Assembly (NCBI GenBank): GCA_903828145.1
Contig: CAIKKY010000007.1
Location: forward strand, 1 to 64,000
Direction: 5' to 3'
DNA: 64,000 bases
DNA from: an uncultured Hyphomicrobiales bacterium
GTDB lineage: Bacteria > Pseudomonadota > Alphaproteobacteria > Rhizobiales > Devosiaceae
Part shown: positions 15,868 to 26,305 of the stretch, one piece after another
How the letters are laid out: each line of letters opens with the position of its first letter
Position numbering within the stretch: position 1 is the first letter of the stretch
The notes under the pieces: generated by a model
Seen by the model: the letters and a program-made list of their open reading frames with translations, nothing else
Told to the model about the DNA's origin: nothing
The model's database searches: none
Translations under genes and position numbers: made by a program

Positions 15868-16746
15868 ATGGAACACCACGCCGACCGTCGACGGAATTGG
15901 GGGGCACAACCCACCCGTGGACGGGAGCCACAGGCTCCAGAGGTTACCGCACCGACCGGTGTTCCGGGACCGCTTCCGATTCTGATCATCAATCTGAAGG
16001 CCCGCAGCGATCGGCTCGCCGCGATGACCAACCAGCTCGCGGCACTCGGGCTCACTTTCGAAACCCTGCCCGCCGTGGAGGCCGCAAGCCTGAAGTCGGC
16101 AGCCCCGGCGGCCAGGTCGCGTCTTGCTTTTGGAGATCAGGCCTGCGGCATGAGCCACCGTCGCGCCTGGGCCAGGGCGCTCGAGGGGACCGGCCCCTAC
16201 ACCGCCATTTTCGAGGACGACGTGCAGTTTGCACCCTCTGCCCGCACTCTGCTGAGCGATACCGGCTGGATTCCGACCGGGGCGAAACTCATAAAGCTCG
16301 AAACCTTCGGACGCCTGCGCCGGACCCTTGCCGTTGGCGCTCCTGCGCCCTGCACACCCCCACACGCGGTGCGGCCCTTCCACAGCAAGAACCTCGGCTC
16401 GGCTGGCTACATCATCCACCGCGCGGTGCTGCCGCACCTGCTTGCACGTTTTGATCCGCACGGCATGGCTGTCGACCACTTTCTCTTCAATCCCGACCTG
16501 TCGCCAGCGTTTGAGGTCCTGTCGCCGCTGCTTCTGGCACCGTCGCTCTGCAGGCAGGTCATGGATAGCTTCGGGTCAGACATACACCCGACCCGCCAGC
16601 GGGAACCGGCCTATCGGCGGCTGGAGCGCGAGAGCAGAAAGCTGGTGGGAAAAATCCGCACTCTGGCGCGAACGGCACCGGGACGCCTGACCGGTGCCAT
16701 AACGCCGCTATCAAACGCGGCGCTGTGCGATCCGCATCTGCTCTAG
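15868..16746 (+). CDS. GT25-family (LPS-type) glycosyltransferase
   Basis: A probable galactosyl- or glucosyltransferase acting on lipopolysaccharide or another surface glycan. The fold begins near residue 38 with LPILIINLKARSDRLAAM, the standard GT25 opening, followed by GMSHRRAWARAL and the metal-binding AIFEDDVQFA near residue 115, and AGYIIHRAVL. The basic C-terminal tail (about 60 residues) has no known motif. The ATG at 15868 follows GAGGGG; a GTG at 15856 is also possible. It is not part of an obvious operon. Confidence 0.82.
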   Translation: MEHHADRRRNWGAQPTRGREPQAPEVTAPTGVPGPLPILIINLKARSDRLAAMTNQLAALGLTFETLPAVEAASLKSAAPAARSRLAFGDQACGMSHRRAWARALEGTGPYTAIFEDDVQFAPSARTLLSDTGWIPTGAKLIKLETFGRLRRTLAVGAPAPCTPPHAVRPFHSKNLGSAGYIIHRAVLPHLLARFDPHGMAVDHFLFNPDLSPAFEVLSPLLLAPSLCRQVMDSFGSDIHPTRQREPAYRRLERESRKLVGKIRTLARTAPGRLTGAITPLSNAALCDPHLL

Positions 16747-16901
16747 GCAACCGCTTGGTACGGCCTCCGAACCGCCTCGTTCTCTGGCGACGTCGTTCCC
16801 CGGGTTGATTCCTTTCTCTCGCCGCGGCACAAGGAGGCTCTGGACATCTTGCCCATTGTTTCATAACGCTACTCACTCGCGGGCGTTTTGCTCGCGTTGT
16901 G

Positions 16902-16915
16902 AATTTTTGCTCACT
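16902..16915. promoter_or_regulatory. Putative operator TGAATTTTTGCTCA upstream of the SorC-type regulator
   Basis: Shares TGA-n4-TTGCTCA with the palindrome at 17926-17939. It lies 14 bp before the regulator's start codon, as expected for autoregulation. Confidence 0.5.
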
Positions 16916-16928
16916 CGGAGGCAGGACC

Positions 16929-17879
16929 ATGCGGCCTGATAGCGCCGCCAGCAGGCTGGATGATGCTGCGCGTGCCGGGTGGCTCTATTATGTCGCCGGC
17001 AACAACCAGGAAGAAATCGCGCGGAAGCTTGGCGTGTCGCGCCAGACCGCGCAACGGCTTGTGTCCATGTCGGTGTCCGAAGGGCTGGTGAAAGTCCGGC
17101 TCGATCACCCCGTCGCCCGCTGCCTAGAGCTGGGCGAGGCCGTGCGGCAGAAATACAGCCTCGATCTGGTCGATATCGTGCCAACCGACCCGGGATCAAC
17201 CTCCGTCACCGTGGGCATTGCCCAGGCCGCCGCCGCCGAAATCGAACGCCGTCTGCGCTCGCCTGAACCGGTGATCATGGGGCTCGGCACCGGGCGCTCG
17301 CTGAAGGCCGCCGTCGAACAGCTGACCCCGATGGAATGCCCCGATCACAAGATCGTCTCGCTCACCGGCAGCATCGCACCCGATGGCTCTGCCGCCTTTT
17401 ACAACGTGATTTTCAATATCGCGGAAACCGTCAAGGCCCGGGCCTTTCCCATGCCGTTACCGGTCATTGCCTCATCGACCGACGAGCGCGACATGCTGCA
17501 TCGCCAGCCGATGATCCGGCACACACTCGATCTCGCAGCCAAGGCCAATTTCTCCATCCTCGGCATCGGCGAGCTGGGCCCCGACGCGCCGCTCTATCTC
17601 GATGGCTTCATTTCTGATTCCGAGCTGAAGGGCCTCGTGAAGGCGGGTGCCGTCGGCGAAATCGTCGGCTGGGCCTTTGACGCCGAGGGGCGCCTGATCG
17701 ACGGGTTGACCAATGATCGGGTGGCCAGTGCGCCACTGCCAAGCCGCGAAACCTCGCTGGTCGTGGCCCTCGCCAAGGGCGAACGCAAGCTCGCCGGTAT
17801 CCGGGGCGCCCTGCGCCGCCGCCTCGTCAACGGGCTCATCACCGATGAGGCCACGGCCGAGCAATTGCTGGTCGGCTGA
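16929..17879 (+). CDS. SorC/DeoR-type sugar-binding transcriptional regulator
   Basis: It likely controls the polyol operon that follows on the same strand. The N-terminal helix-turn-helix is NNQEEIARKLGVSRQTAQRL (about residues 24-45), followed by VSEGLVKVRLDHP and the SorC sugar-phosphate-binding domain with GLGTGRSLKAAVEQL, VSLTGSIAP and LGIGELGPDAPLY. It is 316 aa from the ATG at 16929, which has a GGAGG-type site (TCGGAGGCAGGACC). Candidate binding sites are found in its own promoter and in that of smoE. Confidence 0.88.
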   Translation: MRPDSAASRLDDAARAGWLYYVAGNNQEEIARKLGVSRQTAQRLVSMSVSEGLVKVRLDHPVARCLELGEAVRQKYSLDLVDIVPTDPGSTSVTVGIAQAAAAEIERRLRSPEPVIMGLGTGRSLKAAVEQLTPMECPDHKIVSLTGSIAPDGSAAFYNVIFNIAETVKARAFPMPLPVIASSTDERDMLHRQPMIRHTLDLAAKANFSILGIGELGPDAPLYLDGFISDSELKGLVKAGAVGEIVGWAFDAEGRLIDGLTNDRVASAPLPSRETSLVVALAKGERKLAGIRGALRRRLVNGLITDEATAEQLLVG

Positions 17880-17925
17880 GCCCCCCGATTTTTCAACGAC
17901 ATAGAGCAAATCCGCACAAAAGCAG

Positions 17926-17939
17926 TGAGCGATTGCTCA
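17926..17939. promoter_or_regulatory. Palindromic operator TGAGCGATTGCTCA
   Basis: A perfect TGAGC-n4-GCTCA dyad about 100 bp upstream of smoE. Related dyads are at 16902-16915 and 17980-17993, so it is the best candidate for the regulator's operator. Confidence 0.65.
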
Positions 17940-17958
17940 TGGCCAAGCGTGATGCCTC

Positions 17959-17993
17959 TTGACACTTTGCCCCACTTGATGAGTAATTGCCCA
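17959..17993 (+). promoter_or_regulatory. Promoter of the smo operon with overlapping operator
   Basis: A perfect -35 box TTGACA at 17959-17964 is followed after 17 bp by AGTAAT (4 of 6 matches to the -10 box). The imperfect dyad TGAGTAATTGCCCA (17980-17993) overlaps the -10 box. A further GGCAATTGCC palindrome lies at 18001-18010. Confidence 0.6.
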
Positions 17994-18031
17994 TGCAAAT
18001 GGCAATTGCCCGTTTGTTAAGGGAGGACTCC

Positions 18032-19330
18032 ATGAAATTTACCCGCTTCATCGTTGGAGCGCTCGCGGCTTCGCTCGCGACATCCGTCTATGCCGAAACC
18101 ACGCTGAACATCGCCACCGTGAACAACGGCGACATGATCCGCATGCAGAAGCTGACCGACGACTTCACTGCTGCCAACCCGGACATCAAGCTGAACTGGG
18201 TCACGCTCGAAGAAAATGACCTGCGCCAGAAGGTGACCAAGGACATTTCCACGAAGGGCGGCCAGTTTGACGTGCTGACCATCGGCATGTACGAAACCCC
18301 GATCTGGGGCGCCAAGGGCTGGCTGGTTGAACTCAACGGCCTTGATGACCCGGCAGACATCCTGCCCGCCGTCTCGGGCGGCCTGTCGGCTAACGGCAAG
18401 CTCTATGCAGCGCCGTTCTATGGCGAAAGCTCGTTCGTCATGTACCGCAAGGACCTGATGGAAAAGGCCGGGCTGACCATGCCCGACGCCCCGACCTGGG
18501 ACTTCATCCTCGATGCAGCCACCAAGATGACCGACCGTGCCAATGGCGTGAACGGCATCTGCCTCCGCGGTAAGGCCGGCTGGGGCGAGAACATGGCCTT
18601 CATCGGCTCGATGGCCAATTCGTTCGGCGCCCGCTGGTTTGATGAAAACTGGAAGCCCCAGTTCGACACCGCCGAATGGAAAGACACGCTCAACACCTAC
18701 CTGACCATCATGAAGAATGCGGGTCCGGAAGGCGCTTCGGGCAATGGCTTCTCTGAAAACCTCGCTCTGTTCCAGACCGGCAAGTGCGGCATGTGGGCCG
18801 ATGCGACCGCTGCGGCGTCCTTCGTGATCGACCCCAAGGCCAGCCAGGTTGCTGACCAGGTCGGCTTCACGCTCGCCCCCGACAAGGGTCTCGGCAAGCG
18901 CGCCAACTGGCTCTGGGCCTGGGCCCTCGCCATTCCGGCCGGTTCGCAGAAGGTTGATGCCGCTCAGAAGTTCATCGGCTGGGCTACCTCGAAGCATTAC
19001 GCCGAACTCGTCGCCTCGAAGGAAGGCTGGGCCAACGTTCCGCCGGGCACCCGGACCTCGCTCTATGCGAACCCCGAGTACCAGAAGGTTCCGTTCGCCA
19101 AGATGACCCTCGACTCGATGAACGCCGCTGATCCGACGCAGCCGACCGTGCAGCCGGTTCCCTATACCGGTGTGCAGTTCGTCGCGATCCCTGAATTCCA
19201 GGGCATCGGCACCAAGGTGGGCGAGCTGTTCTCGGCCGCTCTGGCTGGCCAGATGACTGCCGATGATGCGCTTGCGCAGGCTCAGCAGTACACGACCGAC
19301 ATCATGACCAAGGCCGGTTACATCAAGTAA
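18032..19330 (+). CDS. smoE: Polyol (sorbitol/mannitol) ABC transporter substrate-binding protein
   Basis: A periplasmic binding protein of the CUT1 family (SBP_bac_1), 432 aa. It has a signal peptide ending at VYA, then TTLNIATVNNGDMIRMQKLT, DVLTIGMYETPIWGAKGWL, APFYGESSFVMYRKDL and GKCGMWADATAAA, which resembles SmoE/MtlE proteins. The ATG at 18032 has a strong GGGAGGA site. It is the first gene of smoE-F-G-K-mtlK-kinase, and a terminator after its stop probably gives it higher expression than the membrane components. Sorbitol or mannitol specificity is inferred from the family and the downstream dehydrogenase. Confidence 0.88.
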   Translation: MKFTRFIVGALAASLATSVYAETTLNIATVNNGDMIRMQKLTDDFTAANPDIKLNWVTLEENDLRQKVTKDISTKGGQFDVLTIGMYETPIWGAKGWLVELNGLDDPADILPAVSGGLSANGKLYAAPFYGESSFVMYRKDLMEKAGLTMPDAPTWDFILDAATKMTDRANGVNGICLRGKAGWGENMAFIGSMANSFGARWFDENWKPQFDTAEWKDTLNTYLTIMKNAGPEGASGNGFSENLALFQTGKCGMWADATAAASFVIDPKASQVADQVGFTLAPDKGLGKRANWLWAWALAIPAGSQKVDAAQKFIGWATSKHYAELVASKEGWANVPPGTRTSLYANPEYQKVPFAKMTLDSMNAADPTQPTVQPVPYTGVQFVAIPEFQGIGTKVGELFSAALAGQMTADDALAQAQQYTTDIMTKAGYIK

Positions 19331-19342
19331 TTGGGCTGATGG

Positions 19343-19377
19343 CCCCCCTCGCTTCACGGTGAGGGGGGTCTTTTTTT
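19343..19377 (+). terminator. Rho-independent terminator between smoE and smoF
   Basis: CCCCCCTC (19343-19350) pairs with GAGGGGGG (19361-19368), followed by TC and seven T. Its position inside the operon suggests partial read-through, lowering permease relative to binding protein. Confidence 0.85.
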
Positions 19378-19456
19378 GCGGATCTCCCGTGCCCTGTCGC
19401 ACTGGCAAAAGGCCATGATCCGTGGTTGACCTAGGGACGGGGCGTGGGGGGCGAAC

Positions 19457-20323
19457 ATGGCAACCGGGCAAGCACAGAAACTGGCGAAATGGGCGCTGAT
19501 GCCCTCAGTCGCGGCGCTTTCGGCCTGGGCCTTCATTCCCCTGGCGCTGACCTTTTACTTTGCCTTCCTGCGCTACAACCTGCAGGACCCCGACAACACC
19601 GGCTGGGCCGGGTTTTCGAACTTCTACTACTTCTTCAAGGATCCGTTCTTCATCAAGGATCTCATCAACACCGTGCTGCTGGTGGCCGGTGTCATCATGG
19701 CCACGGTCGTTGGCGGCGTGCTGCTGGCGCTGCTCCTCGATCAGCGCTTCTGGGGCCGCGGCATCGTCCGGCTCCTCGTGATTTCGCCCTTCTTCATCAT
19801 GCCCACCGTGTCCTCGCTCGTGTGGAAGAACCTGATCCTGCACCCGGTATTCGGGCTCACTGCCGAGATTCAGCGCTGGTTCGGCTTCGCCCAGCCCTTT
19901 GACTGGTTCGGCAAGCTGCCGCTGTTTTCGGTCGGGTTGATCGTCGCGTGGCAATGGCTGCCCTATGCGGCGCTGATCCTGCTCACCGCGCTGCAATCTC
20001 TCGATGAGGAACAGAAGGACGCCGCTGCCATGGATGGCGCGAACCGTTTCAACTACTTCCGCTACATCGTGCTCCCACACCTGTCGCGGCCGATCACCGT
20101 GGTGATCCTCATCGAGACGATTTTCATTCTCAACACCTTTGCCGAGATCAAGGTGACCTCGGTCGGCGGCTTTGCCGGCAACCTCACCTATCTCGTGTTC
20201 AGCCAGCTCAACGATGCCAATGACGTGGGCATGGCGGCGGCCGGTGGCTTGATCGCCGTGGTGCTCGCCAACATGGTGTCGGCCCTTCTGGTCCGGCTTG
20301 TTGGCAAGAATCTGGAGACCTGA
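19457..20323 (+). CDS. smoF: Polyol ABC transporter permease
   Basis: An inner-membrane permease of the MalF type, 288 aa with six predicted helices. The cytoplasmic EAA-loop region reads EEQKDAAAMDGANRFNYFRYIVLPHL near residues 190-215, the site that contacts the ATPase. The ATG at 19457 follows GGGGGGCGAAC. It is 4 bp from smoG within the operon. Confidence 0.88.
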   Translation: MATGQAQKLAKWALMPSVAALSAWAFIPLALTFYFAFLRYNLQDPDNTGWAGFSNFYYFFKDPFFIKDLINTVLLVAGVIMATVVGGVLLALLLDQRFWGRGIVRLLVISPFFIMPTVSSLVWKNLILHPVFGLTAEIQRWFGFAQPFDWFGKLPLFSVGLIVAWQWLPYAALILLTALQSLDEEQKDAAAMDGANRFNYFRYIVLPHLSRPITVVILIETIFILNTFAEIKVTSVGGFAGNLTYLVFSQLNDANDVGMAAAGGLIAVVLANMVSALLVRLVGKNLET

Positions 20324-20324
20324 G

Positions 20325-21371
20325 ATGGCCCGCGCTCAATCGCCCCGCCGGACGCTGATCTTCACGCTGGTCGGCTGGACCGTCGGCATCCTGATGTTTT
20401 TCCCGATTTTCTGGACCACGGTCGCGGCCTTCAAGACCGAATCCGATGCCTATTCGCTGCCGCAGAACTTCCTGACCACGCCCTGGACGCTCGAAAACTT
20501 TGCCATCGTGCAGGAGCGGTCCGACTATGTGCGCTATGTCATCAACACCACGCTGCTCGTGACGCTCTCGACCGCGCTGGCGCTTGTGCTGGCCATTCCG
20601 GCGGCCTGGTCGCTGGCCTTTGCTCCAAGGGCCGAAAGTTCAAGCCGCCTGAGCGGCTGGGCCTGGATCGCCATCATGCTGGCGGCGGCTGGCGTCTCTT
20701 TCGTCACGCTTTACGTCAATGACTGGAAGGTCGACAACTTCGTGCTCGGCGTTGTGCTGTTGCTGCTCGTCGTGGCACCGGCCACCCTTTGGGTCTGGAC
20801 CCGCAACACCTCCGGCACCCTGTTGTGGATTCTCTCTACCAAAATGATGCCGCCCGCCGGCGCGCTGATCCCGATCTACCTGATCTTCAACCGCAACGGG
20901 CTCGTGTTCCGCGATTGGGGCTGGATCAACCTCTCTGACTTCAACCTGATGGATAGCCTGTGGGGCATGGTGCCGCTGGTGACCCTGCTCAACCTGCCGA
21001 TTTTCATCTGGATGCTGTTCACCTATTTCAAGGAAATCCCGGTCGCGATCCTCGAAGCCTCGCGCATGGATGGGGCGTCGCTGTGGAACGAAATCACCCG
21101 CGTGCTGATGCCCATGGCCCTGCCCGGCATTGCCTCGACCTGCCTGCTCAACATCATTCTCGCCTGGAACGAGGCGTTCTGGTCGTTGAACCTCACCAAT
21201 AAATACGCCGCGCCGCTTTCGTTCTTCATCTCGGAATATTCGAGCCCCGAAGGTCAGTTCTGGGCCAAGCTGTCTGCGGCGTCCATCATGGCCATCGCGC
21301 CCATCCTGATCATCGGATGGTTCTCGCAGCGCCAGCTCGTGCGCGGCCTCACCTTCGGCGCCGTGAAGTAA
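20325..21371 (+). CDS. smoG: Polyol ABC transporter permease
   Basis: The MalG-type partner permease, 348 aa. The EAA loop is [20 protein letters not shown] with [10 protein letters not shown] near residues 240-270. It is longer than common MalG proteins because of extra hydrophobic segments between residues 105 and 160 ([16 protein letters not shown] and [15 protein letters not shown]); this extra pair of helices is also found in SmoG proteins of rhizobia. The ATG at 20325 lies one base after the smoF stop. Confidence 0.88.
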   Translation: MARAQSPRRTLIFTLVGWTVGILMFFPIFWTTVAAFKTESDAYSLPQNFLTTPWTLENFAIVQERSDYVRYVINTTLLVTLSTALALVLAIPAAWSLAFAPRAESSSRLSGWAWIAIMLAAAGVSFVTLYVNDWKVDNFVLGVVLLLLVVAPATLWVWTRNTSGTLLWILSTKMMPPAGALIPIYLIFNRNGLVFRDWGWINLSDFNLMDSLWGMVPLVTLLNLPIFIWMLFTYFKEIPVAILEASRMDGASLWNEITRVLMPMALPGIASTCLLNIILAWNEAFWSLNLTNKYAAPLSFFISEYSSPEGQFWAKLSAASIMAIAPILIIGWFSQRQLVRGLTFGAVK

Positions 21372-21382
21372 GGGGAACCCAG

Positions 21383-22396
<1,014 letters not shown>

Positions 22397-22407
22397 AGTT
22401 GTACCTG

Positions 22408-23886
22408 ATGACCACGCCCCTTCGCCTTTCGACGCTATCCTCCCTCTCCGCCGTGGCGGCCACGCCCAGCTATCGGCGCGAGGACCTGACCCCCGGGATC
22501 GTGCATATCGGGGTGGGCAATTTCCACCGCGCGCATCAGGCGGTCTATCTCGATGCGCTGTTCGGCAAGGGGCTCTCGCGCGATTTCGCCCTGGTGGGCG
22601 CTGGTGTGCGTCCTGCCGATGCCAGAATGCGCGACACGCTGAAGGCGCAGGACTACCTCACGAGCGTCGTCGAACAGGAAGCCGATCATTCGGGCGTACG
22701 CATCACCGGCGCAATGGTCGATTTCATCGAGCCGGGCAATGTCGCCTCCATGATGAGCTGGCTGACCGATCCGCGCATCCGCATCGTGTCGCTGACCGTG
22801 ACCGAGGGCGGCTATTATATCGATCCGGCGACCCAGGCCTTCGATCCGGCCCAACCCGATATTGTGCACGACGCCGCCCACCCCGATGCGCCGAAGACCG
22901 CCTTCGGTCTGATCCTCGCCGGGCTGCGCCGCCGCCGCGATCTCGGCCTTGCGCCCTTCACGGTGATGAGCTGCGATAACCTGCCGGGCAATGGTCATGT
23001 GACCGAAAACGCCGTGGCGGGACTCGCCGATCTGATCGACCCCGCGCTCGGGGGCTGGGTGCGCTCCAGCGTCGCCTTCCCCAATGGCATGGTCGACCGC
23101 ATCACGCCCGCCACCACCGACCGCGAGCGCACACTGCTCCGCGACACCTGGGGCATCGAAGATGGGTGGCCGGTGTTCTGTGAAGGCTTCACCCAATGGG
23201 TGCTTGAAGACAAATTCCCCGCCGGGCGTCCTGCGCTCGAACAGGTGGGTGTGCAATTTGTCGATGACGTCAGCCCCTTCGAGCTGATGAAAATCCGCAT
23301 TCTCAATGGCGGGCACGCCAGCATTGCCTATCCGGGCGGTCTCCTCGACATCCATTATGTGCACGAGGCGATGGAGCACCCGTTGATCCGCGCCTTCCTC
23401 GACAAGGTGGAGCGCGACGAAATCCTGCCCATCGTGCCCCCGGTGCCCGACACCAACCTGAATAACTACTACGCGCTCATTGCGCAGCGCTTTTCCAACC
23501 CCAAGATCGGCGACACCATTGCGCGGCTCTGCCTCGATGGCTCGAACCGCCAGCCCAAATTCATCCTGCCCTCGGCAGCTGACCGGCTGAAAGCGGGCGA
23601 AAGCGTCACTGGCCTCGCGCTCGTCTCGGCGCTCTGGGCCCGCTACTGCTATGGCGAAAGCGATAGCGGCAAGCTGATCCCGCCCAACGATCCCAATTGG
23701 GACCGCCTGACGGCGCAGGCGAAAAAGGCCCGGGCCAATCCCGCCGCCTGGCTTGAGATGACCGATATCTTCGGCACGCTCAGCGCCGATCCGCGCTATG
23801 TCGCCGCGTTCACCACCGCGCTCGCCGCGCTCTGGGCCGATGGCACGGCGGCAACGCTCAAGCGCTATATCGCCGGAACGCTGTGA
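22408..23886 (+). CDS. mtlK: Mannitol 2-dehydrogenase family polyol dehydrogenase
   Basis: It oxidises a polyol (mannitol to fructose in MtlK, arabitol to xylulose in relatives) with NAD in the cytoplasm. The Rossmann start is PGIVHIGVGNFHRAHQAVYL, SVAFPNGMVDRITP is family-specific, and the catalytic K-x5-N-x2-H pattern is seen in FELMKIRILNGGHASIAYPG near residues 293-305. The length of 492 aa is normal. The ATG at 22408 is preferred over an in-frame TTG at 22399. It lies 11 bp after smoK. A separate smoS sorbitol dehydrogenase is absent from this cluster. Confidence 0.87.
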   Translation: MTTPLRLSTLSSLSAVAATPSYRREDLTPGIVHIGVGNFHRAHQAVYLDALFGKGLSRDFALVGAGVRPADARMRDTLKAQDYLTSVVEQEADHSGVRITGAMVDFIEPGNVASMMSWLTDPRIRIVSLTVTEGGYYIDPATQAFDPAQPDIVHDAAHPDAPKTAFGLILAGLRRRRDLGLAPFTVMSCDNLPGNGHVTENAVAGLADLIDPALGGWVRSSVAFPNGMVDRITPATTDRERTLLRDTWGIEDGWPVFCEGFTQWVLEDKFPAGRPALEQVGVQFVDDVSPFELMKIRILNGGHASIAYPGGLLDIHYVHEAMEHPLIRAFLDKVERDEILPIVPPVPDTNLNNYYALIAQRFSNPKIGDTIARLCLDGSNRQPKFILPSAADRLKAGESVTGLALVSALWARYCYGESDSGKLIPPNDPNWDRLTAQAKKARANPAAWLEMTDIFGTLSADPRYVAAFTTALAALWADGTAATLKRYIAGTL

Positions 23887-23927
23887 CGTGCTTGTGAGCC
23901 ACCAGATTCCCTCTCTATAGTCCGGGC

Positions 23928-26210
23928 ATGACCCGGCCTATCCGCCTTGTGATTTTTGACTGTGACGGCGTGCTGGTGGATAGCGAAGTGCTCGCTGTCC
24001 GCACGCTGGTTGCTGCCATGGCGGCCGAAGGCATTGATGTCAGCTTTGACTACGCGCTCGCGACCTTCCTGGGCCGCAGCCTCGCCTCGATTTCAGAAGG
24101 GCTGATGACGAGCCATGGCCGCCCGTTGGCCCCCTCCGTGCTCGAGGCCATGCGCGGCGATCTCTACACGCTCTACCGGGCCGAATTGCAGCCGACCCCC
24201 GGCATTGCCGAGGCGCTCGCGGCGCTCGATATCCCGTTCTGTGTCGCCTCATCGAGCCAGTTGGAGCGCATTGGGATCAGCCTAGAGGTGACGGGACTCG
24301 CCCCGGCCTTCGGGCCCCATGTGTTTTCCGCCAGCATGGTCAGCCGCGGCAAGCCGGCACCCGATCTCTTCCTCCATGCCGCGAAAGCCATGGGCGTCGA
24401 CCCTGCCGATTGCCTCGTCATCGAAGATAGTCCCGCCGGGATCGAAGCCGCCCGCGCCGCAGGGATGCGGGTCTTTGCGTTTTTGGGCGGCAGCCATGTC
24501 GGTCCTGCCGGGCTGGCGGCGGCCGCTGCGGCGCTTGGGCCCGATGCGCGCCTCACCGACATGCGCGCGCTGGTGCCGCTGATCACCCGGCTCAATCGGC
24601 AGGCCGCAGGCGAGCCGTCGCCGCTGGTTGCCGCCGTGGATGTGGGCACGGCCAGCGCCCGCGCCGCGCTTGTCGATGCTCAGGGCGGCATGCTGGCCCG
24701 GGCCGAACACCTGATCGACATTCGCCGCGACAACCGCACGCGGGCCGAACACCGGTCCGAACAGATCTGGAGTGCCGTGAGCACGGCACTGCGCGAAGCC
24801 ATGGATCGGGCCCGGGTCGATCCTGACGAAATCCGGGGGCTTGCCTTCGATGCGACGTGCTCGCTGGTGGTGCGCGACCGGACTGGCGCCCCCATCGCCG
24901 TCTCGCCCGAAACCGGCGAGGCCGATTGGGATACCATCGTCTGGCTCGATCACCGTGCCGGGGCCGAAGCCGATGCCTGCACCGCCACGCGTGACCCGGC
25001 GCTCGATAACCTCGGGGGCATCATGTTCCCCGAAATGCAGATCCCCAAGATCATGTGGCTGAAGCGCCATCTGGGCGACCGCTGGGGCGAAGTTGGATCG
25101 CTGTTCGATCTGGCCGATTTCCTCGCCTGGCGTGCTACCGGCAGCACCACGCGCTCGCTCTGCACGCTGGCGGCCAAATGGAGTTACAACCCTGCCGCGC
25201 CCGACCCCTGGCCCGTCGCCATGCTCGAAACCTGCGGCGTGCCCGATCTGCCCGAGCGCGCCGGAATTAAAGCCCCGCCGGTCCCGGTGGGAACGCCGAT
25301 TGGTACCCTGACCGGTGCTGCGGCGCGCGATCTTGGCCTCAACCCCGGCACGCCCGTGGCCGCCGGCATGGTCGATGCTTTCGCCGGCGCACTGGGCGCG
25401 CTCGGGGCCGATGTGGCGCTGCCCGAAGGCACAGGGCGCGCCACCGCCATTGTCGCGGGCACCTCGACCGCCGTACTCTGCATGGCACGGGAGGCCGTGC
25501 AGCTGTCGGGCATCTGGGGTCCGTTCCGCGGCGCCATCATCCCCGGCGTTGCCGTCGTTGAAGGCGGACAATCCGCCGCCGGGGCCCTGCTCGATCACAT
25601 CATCCGCAACCATGCGGCGGGCGGCGAACCCACCGCCGAACGTCACCAGAGCATTGGCCGCCGCATCAGCGAACTGCTGGCGCTGGAAGGCCCGGATCTC
25701 GGCGGACGGCTGCATGTGGTGCCGGATTTTCTCGGCAACCGCTCGCCGCTGGGCGATCCGCGCGCCATGGGCATTCTCTGGGGTCTGACACTCGAAAGCG
25801 ATTTCGACAGCCTCTGCCGCCTCTACTGGCGCGCCGCCGTAGGGCTGGCGCTCAGTCTGCGACAAATTCTCACGCACCTTGGGCAGATCGGCTTTCTGCC
25901 CGATCTCGTGCCCATCGTCGGCGGGCACACGCGCTCGCCCGTGCTGCTGCAACTTTATGCCGATGCCATTGGCCGCAAGGTGCGTGGACCGGGGGTGCAG
26001 GATGCAACCCTGCTCGGCACCGCCATGGCGGCCGCCACTGGCGCCGGGCTTTTTCCCACGCTCGCGGCCGCCGCAGGCGCCATGCACCATCTGGGCCCGA
26101 TCAAAACTCCGCGCCCCGACTACGAGCGACGCTTCATCCGCGATTACGCGGCGTTTCTCGCGCTGCAGGCCCACCGCGCCGAGGTCGAAGACCTGCTGCC
26201 GGCGCAGTGA
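23928..26210 (+). CDS. HAD phosphatase - FGGY pentulose kinase fusion
   Basis: Two enzymes in one 760-residue chain. Residues 1-225 form a HAD-IA hydrolase like beta-phosphoglucomutase or sugar phosphatases: LVIFDCDGVLVDSEV (nucleophile Asp), CVASSSQLERI (motif II), SRGKPAPDLFLHAAK (motif III Lys) and CLVIEDSPAGIEAARAAGMR (motif IV). Residues 232-760 form a FGGY carbohydrate kinase: VAAVDVGTASARAALVD, VWLDHRAGAEA, GTPVAAGMVDAFAGALG, and the second FGGY signature around VEGGQSAAGALLDHII; it looks like the pentulose kinase group. The frame is continuous with no sign of an error at the junction (RLNRQAAGEPSPL). It probably phosphorylates the ketose made by the upstream dehydrogenase, while the HAD part may clear a phosphorylated by-product; this pairing is inference. 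Confidence 0.88.
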   Translation: MTRPIRLVIFDCDGVLVDSEVLAVRTLVAAMAAEGIDVSFDYALATFLGRSLASISEGLMTSHGRPLAPSVLEAMRGDLYTLYRAELQPTPGIAEALAALDIPFCVASSSQLERIGISLEVTGLAPAFGPHVFSASMVSRGKPAPDLFLHAAKAMGVDPADCLVIEDSPAGIEAARAAGMRVFAFLGGSHVGPAGLAAAAAALGPDARLTDMRALVPLITRLNRQAAGEPSPLVAAVDVGTASARAALVDAQGGMLARAEHLIDIRRDNRTRAEHRSEQIWSAVSTALREAMDRARVDPDEIRGLAFDATCSLVVRDRTGAPIAVSPETGEADWDTIVWLDHRAGAEADACTATRDPALDNLGGIMFPEMQIPKIMWLKRHLGDRWGEVGSLFDLADFLAWRATGSTTRSLCTLAAKWSYNPAAPDPWPVAMLETCGVPDLPERAGIKAPPVPVGTPIGTLTGAAARDLGLNPGTPVAAGMVDAFAGALGALGADVALPEGTGRATAIVAGTSTAVLCMAREAVQLSGIWGPFRGAIIPGVAVVEGGQSAAGALLDHIIRNHAAGGEPTAERHQSIGRRISELLALEGPDLGGRLHVVPDFLGNRSPLGDPRAMGILWGLTLESDFDSLCRLYWRAAVGLALSLRQILTHLGQIGFLPDLVPIVGGHTRSPVLLQLYADAIGRKVRGPGVQDATLLGTAMAAATGAGLFPTLAAAAGAMHHLGPIKTPRPDYERRFIRDYAAFLALQAHRAEVEDLLPAQ

Positions 26211-26305
26211 CAGCGGGGCCGAGCCTTGCCCGATTGGTGAGAGGACACAAGGTGATGCCCTGTCCCTGAGTTGACACCCGGCGCAGAACGCGCCCTCATT
26301 GCACA

